Shown: positions 52,981 to 62,111 of the stretch, piece after piece
Layout of the letters: each line of letters starts with the position of its first letter
How positions within the stretch are numbered: position 1 is the first letter of the stretch
Source of the DNA: Bacteroidales bacterium UBA5287
GTDB lineage: Bacteria > Bacteroidota > Bacteroidia > Bacteroidales > Dysgonomonadaceae
Assembly: GCA_002411345.1 (NCBI GenBank)
Contig: DHSL01000017.1
Location: 78,833-142,832 of the forward strand
Length of the DNA stretch: 64,000 nucleotides
Direction: 5' to 3'
Notes under the pieces: generated by a model
What the model saw: the letters and a program-made list of their open reading frames with translations, nothing else
Database searches by the model: none
Told to the model about the DNA's origin: nothing
Made by a program: the position numbers and the translations under genes

Positions 52981-53793
52981 ATGAAAAATAAGATCATAAT
53001 ATATTTATCGTTCATACTTTTTGTCGCAGGTTTATCTTTCGGCAAAACATATGCGCAGGTGGGACTTTCGGTTTCTCCTCCCCGGGTATATTATACATTG
53101 AATGAGGGGGAATCGGGTTCGCAAAAAGTTATGGTGACTAATACAAGTAAGGAGGCACCATTGAATTTATCAATATCTTTTGAAAGTTGGAAATATGATG
53201 ATTTCGGAAATAATATTACTCCGGAAGATTCAATTATGCCATGTTCTTGTGCCGACTGGATGTCGTTGCCGGAAGGCAGTTATTTTTCGCTTAAAGCAGG
53301 AGAAAGCAAAGAAGTGGAAATTGTAATGAATGTGCCTGCAAATTTAAGAGATGGGCAAAATGTTCAGACAGCTATGGTTTATTTTACTCAAATGAATCCT
53401 GTAGACGGTATTAATGAACGAGGAGCAAATATTAAAATTAATTTAAGATCGGGAATTAAGGTATATCGGAAAGATAATATCTCTGAAAATAAAAGTCTCG
53501 AGATAGTGAATTTTACGTTCGATAGAGAAAACCATGCTTTATTGCTTACATTCAATAATAATGGTAATATGTGGGTAAACGGAATTGCTTTCACAAGTTT
53601 ATTGAACAGCAACAACGGTAAAGAGATCAAATTTGCACCAGATGAATTTTATACTTTACCGGGTGATCACAGGATATATAAAATAGCGCTTCCTGCTGAT
53701 ATGGAAAAAGCTCCTTATATTGCCACTGTGATGCTTGAATATGGAGATGAAAAGAAAATAGATGCCGCGGAATTACAATTTACATATGAATAA
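52981..53793 (+). CDS. PapD-like periplasmic chaperone
   Basis: 270 residues with a signal peptide ending near residue 25 (KTYAQ). The mature N-terminus VGLSVSPPRVYYTLNEGESGSQKVMVTNTSKEAPLNLSISFESW reads as the first Ig domain of a pilus chaperone, and a second Ig-like domain follows (about 165-270, VNFTFDRENHALLLTFNNNGNMWVNG). A CSC motif (MPCSCADWMSLP) near residue 95 is unusual. Chaperone function is inferred from fold-like pattern and position between two beta-rich secreted proteins and an outer-membrane barrel. The next gene starts inside its last codons. Confidence 0.72.
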   Translation: MKNKIIIYLSFILFVAGLSFGKTYAQVGLSVSPPRVYYTLNEGESGSQKVMVTNTSKEAPLNLSISFESWKYDDFGNNITPEDSIMPCSCADWMSLPEGSYFSLKAGESKEVEIVMNVPANLRDGQNVQTAMVYFTQMNPVDGINERGANIKINLRSGIKVYRKDNISENKSLEIVNFTFDRENHALLLTFNNNGNMWVNGIAFTSLLNSNNGKEIKFAPDEFYTLPGDHRIYKIALPADMEKAPYIATVMLEYGDEKKIDAAELQFTYE

Positions 53794-54850
53794 GTTATTA
53801 ATATGTTTAATATCACTTTGCCTTATTTCTCAAATAGCTTTTTCGCAGAGTGTGAGGGGTTTGAGATTCAATGGATATAGTTCCGGTTATGCATCAGTAA
53901 CATCTTATGATGGTGTAATTGCAAATGAGGCATTTACCTCAGCCTTTGAATTTATCGGGAAAAACATAAATGTTCCAAATTGGAAAATGTCTGTAGAACT
54001 TGTCAGCCCATTTAGATCATTGGATGGAAAAATTTTAAGTCCCGAGTATATTAGTTTTATTCCCAAGAAAACAGTAAGTCGAGGTAGTTACCCTAATCCA
54101 CTTCCATCGATAACAGATATTATTGGCAATAATTTTGAGATCCCTTTGATAAATGGGGTTTTAGTCCCCAAATCAAATGTGCCTTTAGAAATGAATGCTA
54201 ATTGGAATAGTTATTATGGAATGGAGTTGAAATTTGATTTAAGAGTGCAAGGAGGGGAGTATTTAACTGAATTGCGAGGAAAAGAGTTTGTCGGAGCATT
54301 GAATTTTAAAGCATATCATGTTAATGGTCAGCTTATTGAGTCGTATCTAACAGTTTACATAATACGTGTAAATGACAACCTTACCGGCACCCCGTCTCAA
54401 GTTGACAAATTCTCAATTAGTTTTTCACCTGAAGTTGTGAATGGCGTATTAGAATATAATACTGCCGCAAGCTATTTTAATAGAAATAGTGTTATCTATA
54501 ATAATGCGTTGACTGTTAATTCCAATAAGAATTATAAGATTACTGTGAAAACAAGTTCGCCTAATTTTGTTTCTACAACAGACTTGAATAGAACGATACC
54601 AGTTGGTGTTGTATATATGAAATTGAGTAACGCTACAAATACATCAAATTCATTACCTCTATCTAATAACGTGACGACTCTTTTGAATGGTAGTTCTTCT
54701 GATTTCAATATATCTCAAATATACGATATAGAGTACTTTACTACCGGGGGAACGGATTTTATAAACGCATTGCCAGAAGATGCGATGTCGGCGACCAGTT
54801 CCGTTGAGACTTATGCGACAACCCTTGAATTCACAATTACAGCTCCTTAA
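53786..54850 (+). CDS. Two-domain adhesin-like subunit
   Basis: The ATG at 53786 is chosen because it starts a signal peptide (MNKLLICLISLCLISQIAFSQ) and overlaps the chaperone stop by 8 bases, a coupled arrangement. About 354 residues. The N-terminal half (21-190) is a separate beta-rich region (FEFIGKNINVPNWKMSVELVSPF...). The C-terminal half resembles the pilin-like protein in layout (NKNYKITVKTSSPNF) and ends in the strand ETYATTLEFTITAP, parallel to the pilin ending. This N-terminal domain plus pilin-domain layout is that of tip adhesins in chaperone-usher systems. No named family recognised. Confidence 0.65.
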   Translation: MNKLLICLISLCLISQIAFSQSVRGLRFNGYSSGYASVTSYDGVIANEAFTSAFEFIGKNINVPNWKMSVELVSPFRSLDGKILSPEYISFIPKKTVSRGSYPNPLPSITDIIGNNFEIPLINGVLVPKSNVPLEMNANWNSYYGMELKFDLRVQGGEYLTELRGKEFVGALNFKAYHVNGQLIESYLTVYIIRVNDNLTGTPSQVDKFSISFSPEVVNGVLEYNTAASYFNRNSVIYNNALTVNSNKNYKITVKTSSPNFVSTTDLNRTIPVGVVYMKLSNATNTSNSLPLSNNVTTLLNGSSSDFNISQIYDIEYFTTGGTDFINALPEDAMSATSSVETYATTLEFTITAP

Positions 54851-54851
54851 T

Positions 54852-57656
54852 ATGTTGTGTAGAATAAAAAGGTGGGTTTCGATTATTCTTATTGTAATTT
54901 GTATCTCTGCTTACAACAGATCATTGGCGCAAGAGAATCATAAAGGTTTGGGCGATTTGCAAATTTTTAAAACTACTCAGAATAAGAATATTGTTACGCA
55001 TGTTTTAAAAATTACCAACAATTCAGATCAGCAACAACAAGGAGTAATCAACCTTGATTCTCCTGAAGAAATATCATCGCTTTCGGCTCATGAAAAGAAA
55101 TATAATATTGCACCGGGCGACAGCAGTTTTATATCTTTCAAACTTGTGATTAATCAATATGCCAAAGCCGGTATAAAGAGTATCAAATATACAAAAATAG
55201 ACCAAAACGGTAGATTCCTTGAGTCTGTTAAAACAACATTGGAGATTCAAAAACGAGAGCAACTGAACTTGATAGCAATCAGTGCACCCATTGTTATAAC
55301 AATTCCGAATGATTCAATACGTGTGAATGTATATGTAAAGAATGGCGGGAATAATGACGAAAATGTGAAACTCGTTTTTAATGTACCCGGATTGCAGGGT
55401 GCGCCACAATTTGTCGAAATATCAGGTATTGTAAAAGCCATGGAACAGAAATCGTTTGTGTATAGTTTCTATCAGAGTAGAAACCTTGCTGCAACTGATC
55501 AGTACCAAGTGTATATAACCGGAATGAAAGGGGATAATAAAACTGTTTTTGAATTTAAAACCGTGAATATAAGAAATATTAGTTCCATTAGAAGTTATGT
55601 TGACCCGATGAGTTACGATGCTTATAAGAGTGAAGATAATGCACTATCGTTGAGTTATAGAATGTATAATGGAATGTTTAATACAATGCAAATAAGGGGT
55701 GGGGGTTATATAGATTTGCCCCAAGGATATCTACATCTTAAAGGAAATGTTTATAAATATGATGGATCTACTACGCCTCAGATTACCAATACTGAACTTA
55801 CTTATAAGTTAATGGAAAATGAATTCTCTGTTGGGAATGTAAGTGAAATGATGGAGGTTCCTGTTTATGGAAGGGGAGCCAAGGCTACCTTTACCAGCAA
55901 TGATAAAAATAAGTCGATTATATTTGGAGTTGTAGATCAAAACTTTAATCTGGTTAGTCCGGAGCCGATGTTCTCTGATTATTACTCGTTTTATATAAAG
56001 GGTGATTTGGGAGCTATGAATTATAAAAAGGGATTGGAAGGTTCTTTTTTGTTTCAAAAGAACCCTTATGAGAAATCTGATAATTCTGTAGCCGGAATGA
56101 TTTGGAGAACGACTATTGGAAATGATTGGAAAATTGGAATTAAAACATACGCAGCGTTCAGTGATTATGTTGCATTAAATAAGGAGAAGTATACGGGTAT
56201 GGCTGAGGCTACATACCAAGGAGTTATAGGCAGGGATTTGAATGTGAATGGGTCAGCGTTTTACAGCAGCGGTTATTTCCCGGGAAGCAGGAGAGGAGCA
56301 ACCTCCTTTTATCAAGGAGCGAGTAAAAGTATTGCAGATAAGATATTTCTGTCGGGAAGTTATTCATATAACAAGTCCGAGCCCAAGTCGTTTGTGTACG
56401 AATATACTTATCAATCGGAAAACAACTATGGTAGTATCGGTCTTTCGTTACCTAAAGTTTTAAATATTAGTCCATCATTGCAATATCTTTATCAGTACGA
56501 ATCTTCCAATTCATATTCCATGATGGGATTTGGAACTCCAAATGGTAATCTGTCGATGAATGCAAATAGGCTTAGTTTGCAATTTAGATGGCAAAGTATG
56601 AATGTGAAACATTCAGTTTATGGTTCAGTGCAAGCAGGTATGTATAAAAATGTGTATGATGATCAGTGGGAAAATCAACGTAAATATTCATTGAACTATT
56701 CCTTTAATGGCTTTACATTGAGTTCTTCGTATCAAAACGGCGCGTTTTATATTTACGAGCAGTTGAAGACAAATATAAACAGAGGACAATTTGAAAGGAC
56801 CGCACTTGGTGGTTCCTATAATAAGATGATTGGTAAAAAAGTTTCTTTTTCCTCAAGTCTTAATTTTTCAAATGATTCTTTTCAGGGTAACATGTATACC
56901 GCAAACAGTGCTGTCAAATTTAATTCCGGAGAGCAATGGTCGTTTTATGTAAACGGTTATTGGAGTCAGTACCGTTATTTGAGTGCTACGCGCGATAATT
57001 GGAATATGGAAGTCGGAATAACGCATTACTTTAATAAAACCCTACCATCGAGTAAGCGTAAGAGCAAGTTGATTGCACAGGTTTATTATGATAAAAACCT
57101 AAACAATCAGTTTGACAAAGAAGATGAACCAGTTTCGGATTATTTGGTTGATGTTGCAGATAAAGTATTTATCACGAACAAAGACGGTGAAGCCAGATAT
57201 AATCATGTACCTTATGGTGAATATACGATCAAGCCATTATCTGCCGGAAAATGGTTTTTCAAAGCAAAAGATATAACTGTGAATAAATCCAAGACAAAAA
57301 TAAATATTCCGCTAATTCAAAATGGAATTATTCAGGGTAAAATATATTATACCTATGATAAAAGCAGTCTTAAAACTGAACTGAGATATAGTGGAATCCG
57401 CTTATTTATAACCAATAAAGAGAGTGAGATTATTCAGACGGTGATTACCGACAATAATGGACACTTCAGTACATTTGTTCCTGAAGGAGATTATCATTTG
57501 ATTTTGGATAAAAGTACGCTGATGGAGAATACGGAATGTTTAGATTATAATCGAAAAATAACTATTAAATCAGAAGATAAGATTATAACAGAAGATTTTG
57601 AAGTGAAGGTAAAAGGCAGACATATATATATGAAGCGTTTTACTGCATCATACTAG
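54852..57656 (+). CDS. Usher-like outer-membrane barrel with C-terminal Ig domains
   Basis: The ATG at 54852, just after the adhesin-like stop, gives a signal peptide (MLCRIKRWVSIILIVICISAYNRSLAQ). About 934 residues. Regions: N-terminal Ig-like part (30-230) with VTHVLKITNNSDQQQQGVINL; a long series of amphipathic beta strands (about 250-720) rich in Tyr, Ser and Gly, as in outer-membrane barrels; then two carboxypeptidase-regulatory/SdrD-like Ig domains (YYDKNLNNQFDKEDEPVSDYLV and a following copy). Size and plan (large barrel plus two C-terminal Ig domains) match pilus ushers, especially the CS1/TcfC type, but I cannot see a definite plug domain. It is the last gene of the locus and convergent with the DUF3037 gene. 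Confidence 0.68.
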   Translation: MLCRIKRWVSIILIVICISAYNRSLAQENHKGLGDLQIFKTTQNKNIVTHVLKITNNSDQQQQGVINLDSPEEISSLSAHEKKYNIAPGDSSFISFKLVINQYAKAGIKSIKYTKIDQNGRFLESVKTTLEIQKREQLNLIAISAPIVITIPNDSIRVNVYVKNGGNNDENVKLVFNVPGLQGAPQFVEISGIVKAMEQKSFVYSFYQSRNLAATDQYQVYITGMKGDNKTVFEFKTVNIRNISSIRSYVDPMSYDAYKSEDNALSLSYRMYNGMFNTMQIRGGGYIDLPQGYLHLKGNVYKYDGSTTPQITNTELTYKLMENEFSVGNVSEMMEVPVYGRGAKATFTSNDKNKSIIFGVVDQNFNLVSPEPMFSDYYSFYIKGDLGAMNYKKGLEGSFLFQKNPYEKSDNSVAGMIWRTTIGNDWKIGIKTYAAFSDYVALNKEKYTGMAEATYQGVIGRDLNVNGSAFYSSGYFPGSRRGATSFYQGASKSIADKIFLSGSYSYNKSEPKSFVYEYTYQSENNYGSIGLSLPKVLNISPSLQYLYQYESSNSYSMMGFGTPNGNLSMNANRLSLQFRWQSMNVKHSVYGSVQAGMYKNVYDDQWENQRKYSLNYSFNGFTLSSSYQNGAFYIYEQLKTNINRGQFERTALGGSYNKMIGKKVSFSSSLNFSNDSFQGNMYTANSAVKFNSGEQWSFYVNGYWSQYRYLSATRDNWNMEVGITHYFNKTLPSSKRKSKLIAQVYYDKNLNNQFDKEDEPVSDYLVDVADKVFITNKDGEARYNHVPYGEYTIKPLSAGKWFFKAKDITVNKSKTKINIPLIQNGIIQGKIYYTYDKSSLKTELRYSGIRLFITNKESEIIQTVITDNNGHFSTFVPEGDYHLILDKSTLMENTECLDYNRKITIKSEDKIITEDFEVKVKGRHIYMKRFTASY

Positions 57657-58028
57657 CTCTTTAAACAATTGTTCCAGAGTTTCGTCCAGATTGTCAGAAA
57701 AACCGTTCTGTGAAACGGAAGTCTGCAAACAAGTACTGCGTTCGGCTGTGAGCCATCGAAAGCGTTCGTCAACTTCAAGTTTTGAGATAGAGCTGTTATT
57801 ATCTTCACCATTACAAATACTTTCAAAAGAGCGAAGAGTCTGTGAAAGTAAGTCCCAATCCAGTTCGGTATGAAACAGTTGAAATTTGTTTATGTCGAGG
57901 CGGTATTTCATACGAATATACTTTGGGCGTTTACTGAAAAGGATTACGCCCACGTTGATGAATTCATCGCGTTCCACTTTAGGAAGCACTCTGATTACCG
58001 CATATTCATATAAGTACTTTTCTTGCAT
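57648..58028 (-). CDS. DUF3037 protein
   Basis: 126 residues. Family features are YEYAVIRVLPKVERDEFINVGVILFS at the start and DERFRWLTAERSTCLQTS in the second half, ending LEQLFKELV. DUF3037 genes regularly follow HipA-like kinase genes in many phyla. Function unknown. Its start overlaps the kinase gene by 23 bases, so the two are translationally coupled. Its 3' end overlaps the usher-like gene by 9 bases, convergently. Confidence 0.9.
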   Translation of the reverse strand: MQEKYLYEYAVIRVLPKVERDEFINVGVILFSKRPKYIRMKYRLDINKFQLFHTELDWDLLSQTLRSFESICNGEDNNSSISKLEVDERFRWLTAERSTCLQTSVSQNGFSDNLDETLEQLFKELV

Positions 58029-58794
58029 TCAGTGCTTCGTTTAAAAATATGTCACTATGTTTAAGTCTATTACTCAAGAATTGAAAATATACTTCACGAA
58101 TATCATCAGCTGTTTCATTGTCTTCTCTCCAATCCGTCCATTCATCGGGAATAAGATTGGTTAATTCGTGTAGCACATTATCTGTGAGAATTTGTTTGCC
58201 ATATTCATCCGCTGCAATTAATTCATTTTCAGTGGTAAAAGGCAAAAGAACGTGTTCTTTGACATATTGAAATAAATTTACAGATGCATTTTCCCAGTTG
58301 TTACGATTGTGGTGAAAATAAAGTGTTGAGCCATGGTCTATTAGCCATAACTCTTTGTGCCACATCAACATGTTGGTGTTTTTTACTGTGCGGTCGACAT
58401 TGGTAAGGAATGAATCCATCCAAACTATTCTTGATGAAATTTGTGCATCGGGTTGTGTGGTTACAGGATCAAAAGGCAGAGCTCCTGAAAGGAAATGCAG
58501 ACCCAGATTGAGACCCCGGCTTGCCCGAAGGAGGTCTTGAATTTCCTCATCCGCTTGTCGTAAGCCAAAAGCTTCGTCCAATTGAATAAAGACCAGTTCT
58601 GGGATTTTCAGTTTAAGTTTTCTTGCAACCACTCCCCCCAGCAATTCTGATATAAGTGCTTTAGAACCATGTCCGCTCCCCCTGAATTTAACAACATATT
58701 TGAAACCGTCATCAGCTTCAGCCAATGCGGGAAGCGATCCACCCTCGCGCAGCGGTTGGATATAACGGGTTACATTAACAGTTCGTAAATTCAA
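58006..58794 (-). CDS. HipA-like kinase-domain protein
   Basis: 262 residues. The sequence has the kinase fold marks of the compact HipA-like family (PF20613 type): FKYVVKFRGSGHGSKALISELLGG as a phosphate loop region, catalytic DSFLTNVDRTVKNTNML (Asp134, Asn139) and the metal-binding LIDHGSTLYF (Asp153). It lacks the N-terminal HipA domain of the persistence toxin. It partners with DUF3037 and sits behind pdxA (21 bases), so the three genes may share a transcript. Substrate unknown; a toxin role should not be assumed. Confidence 0.85.
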   Translation of the reverse strand: MNLRTVNVTRYIQPLREGGSLPALAEADDGFKYVVKFRGSGHGSKALISELLGGVVARKLKLKIPELVFIQLDEAFGLRQADEEIQDLLRASRGLNLGLHFLSGALPFDPVTTQPDAQISSRIVWMDSFLTNVDRTVKNTNMLMWHKELWLIDHGSTLYFHHNRNNWENASVNLFQYVKEHVLLPFTTENELIAADEYGKQILTDNVLHELTNLIPDEWTDWREDNETADDIREVYFQFLSNRLKHSDIFLNEALNARKVLI

Positions 58795-58815
58795 GTTGGT
58801 TTAATTATCAATTAT

Positions 58816-59919
58816 TTATGCTTCCGATTCTTCTTTAGTCAGATCCAGTTTCTCGTCGTCTCTCCCTCTGTCGAAGAACATTTTGCGAAGCGGGTTACTA
58901 CGTGCCTCATCAAATGCAGTCCTGTTGTTATAGATGTCGATGGCCATATAAATAGCTTCACGAAACGATTGTTCTGAAGCCTCACCTTTACCGGCAATGT
59001 CATAGGCAGTGCCATGATCAGGTGAAGTACGAACGATAGGCAATCCGGCAGTAAAGTTAACCCCGCTTTCCATTGCCAATGTTTTAAAAGGAATCAATCC
59101 TTGATCGTGATACATTGCCAGTACAGCATCAAAATCTTTGAACCGTCCACTTCCAAAGAATCCATCAGCAGCAAACGGTCCTGCACAAAGGATACCTGTA
59201 TCCTGTGCTTCAGTTACGGCAGGAGCGATAATCTCTTTTTCTTCAGATCCAAGCAGTCCGTTTTCGCCTGCATGTGGATTTAATCCCAACACTGCTATTC
59301 TTGGGTTTTCTATTCTGAAATCTCGTTTGAGAGAATAATTTAAAGCTTTAAGTTTTTCAACGATCAGTTCTTTTGTAATCATTGAAGGAATCGCAGAAAT
59401 GGGCAAGTGAGTTGTTACCAGTGCCACGCGAAGTTTATCTGTAGCAAGAATCATCAATGCCTTATCAGATTCTTTTTCAGCAAAAGTATCCTGCAAAAAT
59501 TCAGTATGGCCGGGAAATTTAAAGTTCTCACTTTGTATTGTATCCTTATTAATTGGTAAAGTTACCAACACATCTATTTTCCCATTTTTAAGGTCGCTGC
59601 ATGCAGCATCTAGTGCAGCATAAGCAGCCTTTCCTGAATCGTTAGAAGCGTAACCAGGTTCAATTCTAATTGAATCATGAATACAGTTTATCAGATTTAC
59701 CTGACCATTTTTGTAATCATCAATATTGTTGATTGTGTGAAAGAGAGGTGATTGAAGATTCAGTATTTTCCTATAGTACGAAGCTGCAGTTGAAGAACCG
59801 TAGATAATAGGTATGCATAATTCTTCTATCCGGTTATCATCAAATGTTTTCAACAACAATTCGTATCCAATACCATTCATATCACCGTGTGTAATTCCTA
59901 CTTTTACTAATTGAGCCAT
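58816..59919 (-). CDS. pdxA: 4-hydroxythreonine-4-phosphate dehydrogenase
   Basis: 367 residues. Family motifs: VGITHGDMNGIGYELLLK at the start, the metal-binding region LPINKDTIQ...FPGHTEFLQDTF with the catalytic His, NPHAGENGLLGSEE, MYHDQGLIPFKTLAMESGVNFTAGLPIVRTSPDHGTAYDIAGKG. The enzyme acts in pyridoxal phosphate synthesis by the DXP-dependent route. A charged tail (DRGRDDEKLDLTKEESEA) is specific. First gene of a likely pdxA, HipA-like, DUF3037 operon. Confidence 0.95.
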   Translation of the reverse strand: MAQLVKVGITHGDMNGIGYELLLKTFDDNRIEELCIPIIYGSSTAASYYRKILNLQSPLFHTINNIDDYKNGQVNLINCIHDSIRIEPGYASNDSGKAAYAALDAACSDLKNGKIDVLVTLPINKDTIQSENFKFPGHTEFLQDTFAEKESDKALMILATDKLRVALVTTHLPISAIPSMITKELIVEKLKALNYSLKRDFRIENPRIAVLGLNPHAGENGLLGSEEKEIIAPAVTEAQDTGILCAGPFAADGFFGSGRFKDFDAVLAMYHDQGLIPFKTLAMESGVNFTAGLPIVRTSPDHGTAYDIAGKGEASEQSFREAIYMAIDIYNNRTAFDEARSNPLRKMFFDRGRDDEKLDLTKEESEA

Positions 59920-59951
59920 GTAATATTTCTTATTATTACGTTTATAATTAA

Positions 59952-59959
59952 CAAATATA
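59952..59959 (-). promoter_or_regulatory. pdxA -7 promoter element
   Basis: The minus strand reads TATATTTG, an exact TAnnTTTG, 33 bases upstream of the pdxA ATG. Confidence 0.5.
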
Positions 59960-59979
59960 ACTATTTATCAGTAAATATC

Positions 59980-61005
59980 CTATTTTTTTTGTTCTGCTGT
60001 GGATAACATACCGCAAGCTGCAGAGATATCCTCACCTCTTGAAGTCCGGATGGTGCATGTGAACCCCTTTGCTGAGAGGAATTCCCTGAATTTAACCATT
60101 GATTCTTCATTAGATGATCGAAGTGTACTTCCGGGGATAGCATGAAAGCGGATCAAGTTGATTCTGCAATCCAGTCCTCCAAGAAGTTTGCTCAATTCAC
60201 GTGCATAAACTATTGAATCGTTCACCCCTTCAAACATGATATATTCAAACGATAATCTCCGCTGATGACTCCAGTCGTACTGTTTGAGTAATGCTATGAC
60301 ATCGACAATAGAATAAGTTTTTTCTATAGGCATTAGCGTTTGACGTTGAACGGGTAGGGGGCTGTGCAAGCTCACTGCAAGATGACATTTGCTTTCGTCC
60401 AAAAAGCGTTTGAGTTTGGGCAACACTCCAATTGTAGAAAGCGTAATTCGTTTGGGGCTCCATGCCAATGCATAATCAGCAGTAAGTATTTCTATAGTTT
60501 TCATTACATTCTCATAATTGTCCAGTGGTTCGCCCATACCCATGAACACTATATTTGTAAGATTTTCTGCATCTGGAGTTGAATAAATTTGATTAAGAAT
60601 TTCCTTAACAGACAGATTAGCTTTAAATCCCATTTTACCTGTCATACAGAAATCACAATTCATTTTACAACCTACTTGAGAAGAAACACAAAGAGTCAGT
60701 CGTTCATCCTCTGGAATATTAACAGCTTCAATGAAGAGGTCGCTGTCAGTTTTGAATAACATTTTCTGTGTTCCATCAACCGAAATTTGTATTTTTTGAG
60801 GCTCGGTGCGACCCACTTCGTAACGCTTTTTTAGTATATCACGGTTACGGATTGATATATTTGTCATTTCATCAATCGATGCAACTCTTTTTACATAAAT
60901 CCAGTCGGCAATTTGTTTTGCTGTATATTTTGGCAAACCCATTGTCTGGATAGATTCTGTGATTTCGGCAAGTGTCATGCCCAGAAGATATTGTCTTTGA
61001 TTCAT
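59980..61005 (-). CDS. rlmN: 23S rRNA / tRNA adenine-C2 methyltransferase RlmN
   Basis: 341 residues. The radical SAM cluster ligands are Cys113, Cys117 and Cys120 (VGCKMNCDFCMTGKMGF), and the conserved catalytic Cys331 lies in ISAACGMLS. FMGMGEPLDNYENV and RITLSTIGV are the usual RlmN stretches. It methylates A2503 of 23S rRNA and A37 of some tRNAs. Monocistronic, with its own promoter at 61028. Confidence 0.95.
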   Translation of the reverse strand: MNQRQYLLGMTLAEITESIQTMGLPKYTAKQIADWIYVKRVASIDEMTNISIRNRDILKKRYEVGRTEPQKIQISVDGTQKMLFKTDSDLFIEAVNIPEDERLTLCVSSQVGCKMNCDFCMTGKMGFKANLSVKEILNQIYSTPDAENLTNIVFMGMGEPLDNYENVMKTIEILTADYALAWSPKRITLSTIGVLPKLKRFLDESKCHLAVSLHSPLPVQRQTLMPIEKTYSIVDVIALLKQYDWSHQRRLSFEYIMFEGVNDSIVYARELSKLLGGLDCRINLIRFHAIPGSTLRSSNEESMVKFREFLSAKGFTCTIRTSRGEDISAACGMLSTAEQKK

Positions 61006-61027
61006 TTACTCTATAATTTTCAGTATG

Positions 61028-61035
61028 CAAAGATA
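61028..61035 (-). promoter_or_regulatory. rlmN -7 promoter element
   Basis: The minus strand reads TATCTTTG followed by C, an exact TAnnTTTG, 22 bases upstream of the rlmN ATG. The remainder of the 61036-61229 gap, before the divergent esterase gene, shows no other clear element. Confidence 0.55.
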
Positions 61036-61229
61036 CTCACGTTTTACGAATAAATCTTTCTGAAAATTGAATAATCAAATTGATGGAACAAAAGATTTTC
61101 ATATATTTGAGTTTTTATATGCGTTTATTAATGAATATTAAATGATTCAAACCTTTAAATCATTATAACATAAGAATATGATTAAAGCATGTTTCATAAA
61201 ATACAATTGAAAATATATATTTTAATAAT

Positions 61230-62102
61230 ATGAAAAAGTACTTTCTTTTTTTCTCAACCTTAATTTGCATGACATTAATGGCACAAGAGCAACCCATATT
61301 ATTGTTTCCCGATGGGGCACCCGGTGAAACTGTGAAATTGATTCAAGAGGATGTATGGAATGGAAACAAAGTGGCCGGTTGTCAGGTACTTCGGATTGGC
61401 AATGTGAGCGATCCGACTATAACTTTTTACCCTGCACCTGAAAATAATAATTCACGTGCGACAATTATTGTCAATCCCGGAGGTGGATATCATATTCTTG
61501 CATATAATCTAGAAGGAACAGAGATATGTAGATGGTTTAATAGTCAGGGAATTAACTGTGTACTTGTGAAGTATAGAGTGCCTCGACGTGAAGGTAGAGA
61601 AAAGCATGAAGCCCCGCTTCAAGATTTACAACGAGCCATAGCATATACGCGTTCACATGCTGAATCGTGGAATATAGACCCGAATAAAATAGGAGTAATG
61701 GGTTTTTCAGCTGGAGCACATTTGGCAGCAATGGGTAGCACTGCATATGAAAATCGTACATATCCGGTTGTTGATGAATTTGATAAGGTGAGTCTGCGTC
61801 CCGATTTTTGTATGCTTATTTATCCTGCTTACTTGAATGGTAAAGATTTTACGATATCTCCGGAGTTGAATGTAAATGCCAATACACCCCCAACTTTTTT
61901 AGTTCAGGCAGAAGATGATAATGGCTTACTCAATAGCAGTATCTTTTATTATTATGCGCTTAAAGAAGCAAAAGTTCCTGCAGCAATGCATTTATATCCA
62001 TCAGGAGGACACGGGTATGGACTTCGGAATACAGGTGATTTAGTGAATGAGTGGCCTTTCAGGGCAATGAGTTGGCTTCGCGATATTGGTATGGTAGAAT
62101 AA
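61230..62102 (+). CDS. Secreted alpha/beta-hydrolase, carbohydrate esterase-like
   Basis: 290 residues with a signal peptide (cut near residue 18, LMAQ). The hydrolase has oxyanion-hole motif NPGGGYHILAYNLEG and nucleophile Ser160 in VMGFSAGAHLAAMGS. The acid/His pair is probably in AEDDNGLLNS and YPSGGHGYGL. It belongs to the BD-FAE-like group often labelled acetylxylan esterase, which deacetylates plant xylan or related esters. The substrate is inferred, with no polysaccharide locus nearby. It is monocistronic and convergent with the YcxB-like gene 10 bases later. Confidence 0.85.
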   Translation: MKKYFLFFSTLICMTLMAQEQPILLFPDGAPGETVKLIQEDVWNGNKVAGCQVLRIGNVSDPTITFYPAPENNNSRATIIVNPGGGYHILAYNLEGTEICRWFNSQGINCVLVKYRVPRREGREKHEAPLQDLQRAIAYTRSHAESWNIDPNKIGVMGFSAGAHLAAMGSTAYENRTYPVVDEFDKVSLRPDFCMLIYPAYLNGKDFTISPELNVNANTPPTFLVQAEDDNGLLNSSIFYYYALKEAKVPAAMHLYPSGGHGYGLRNTGDLVNEWPFRAMSWLRDIGMVE

Positions 62103-62111
62103 TTATCTAAG

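Noticed and set aside
58006..58794. HipA toxin of a HipAB toxin-antitoxin pair
   Set aside because: The N-terminal HipA domain and a HipB-type HTH partner are absent; the partner is DUF3037, so it is kept as a HipA-like kinase of unknown role.
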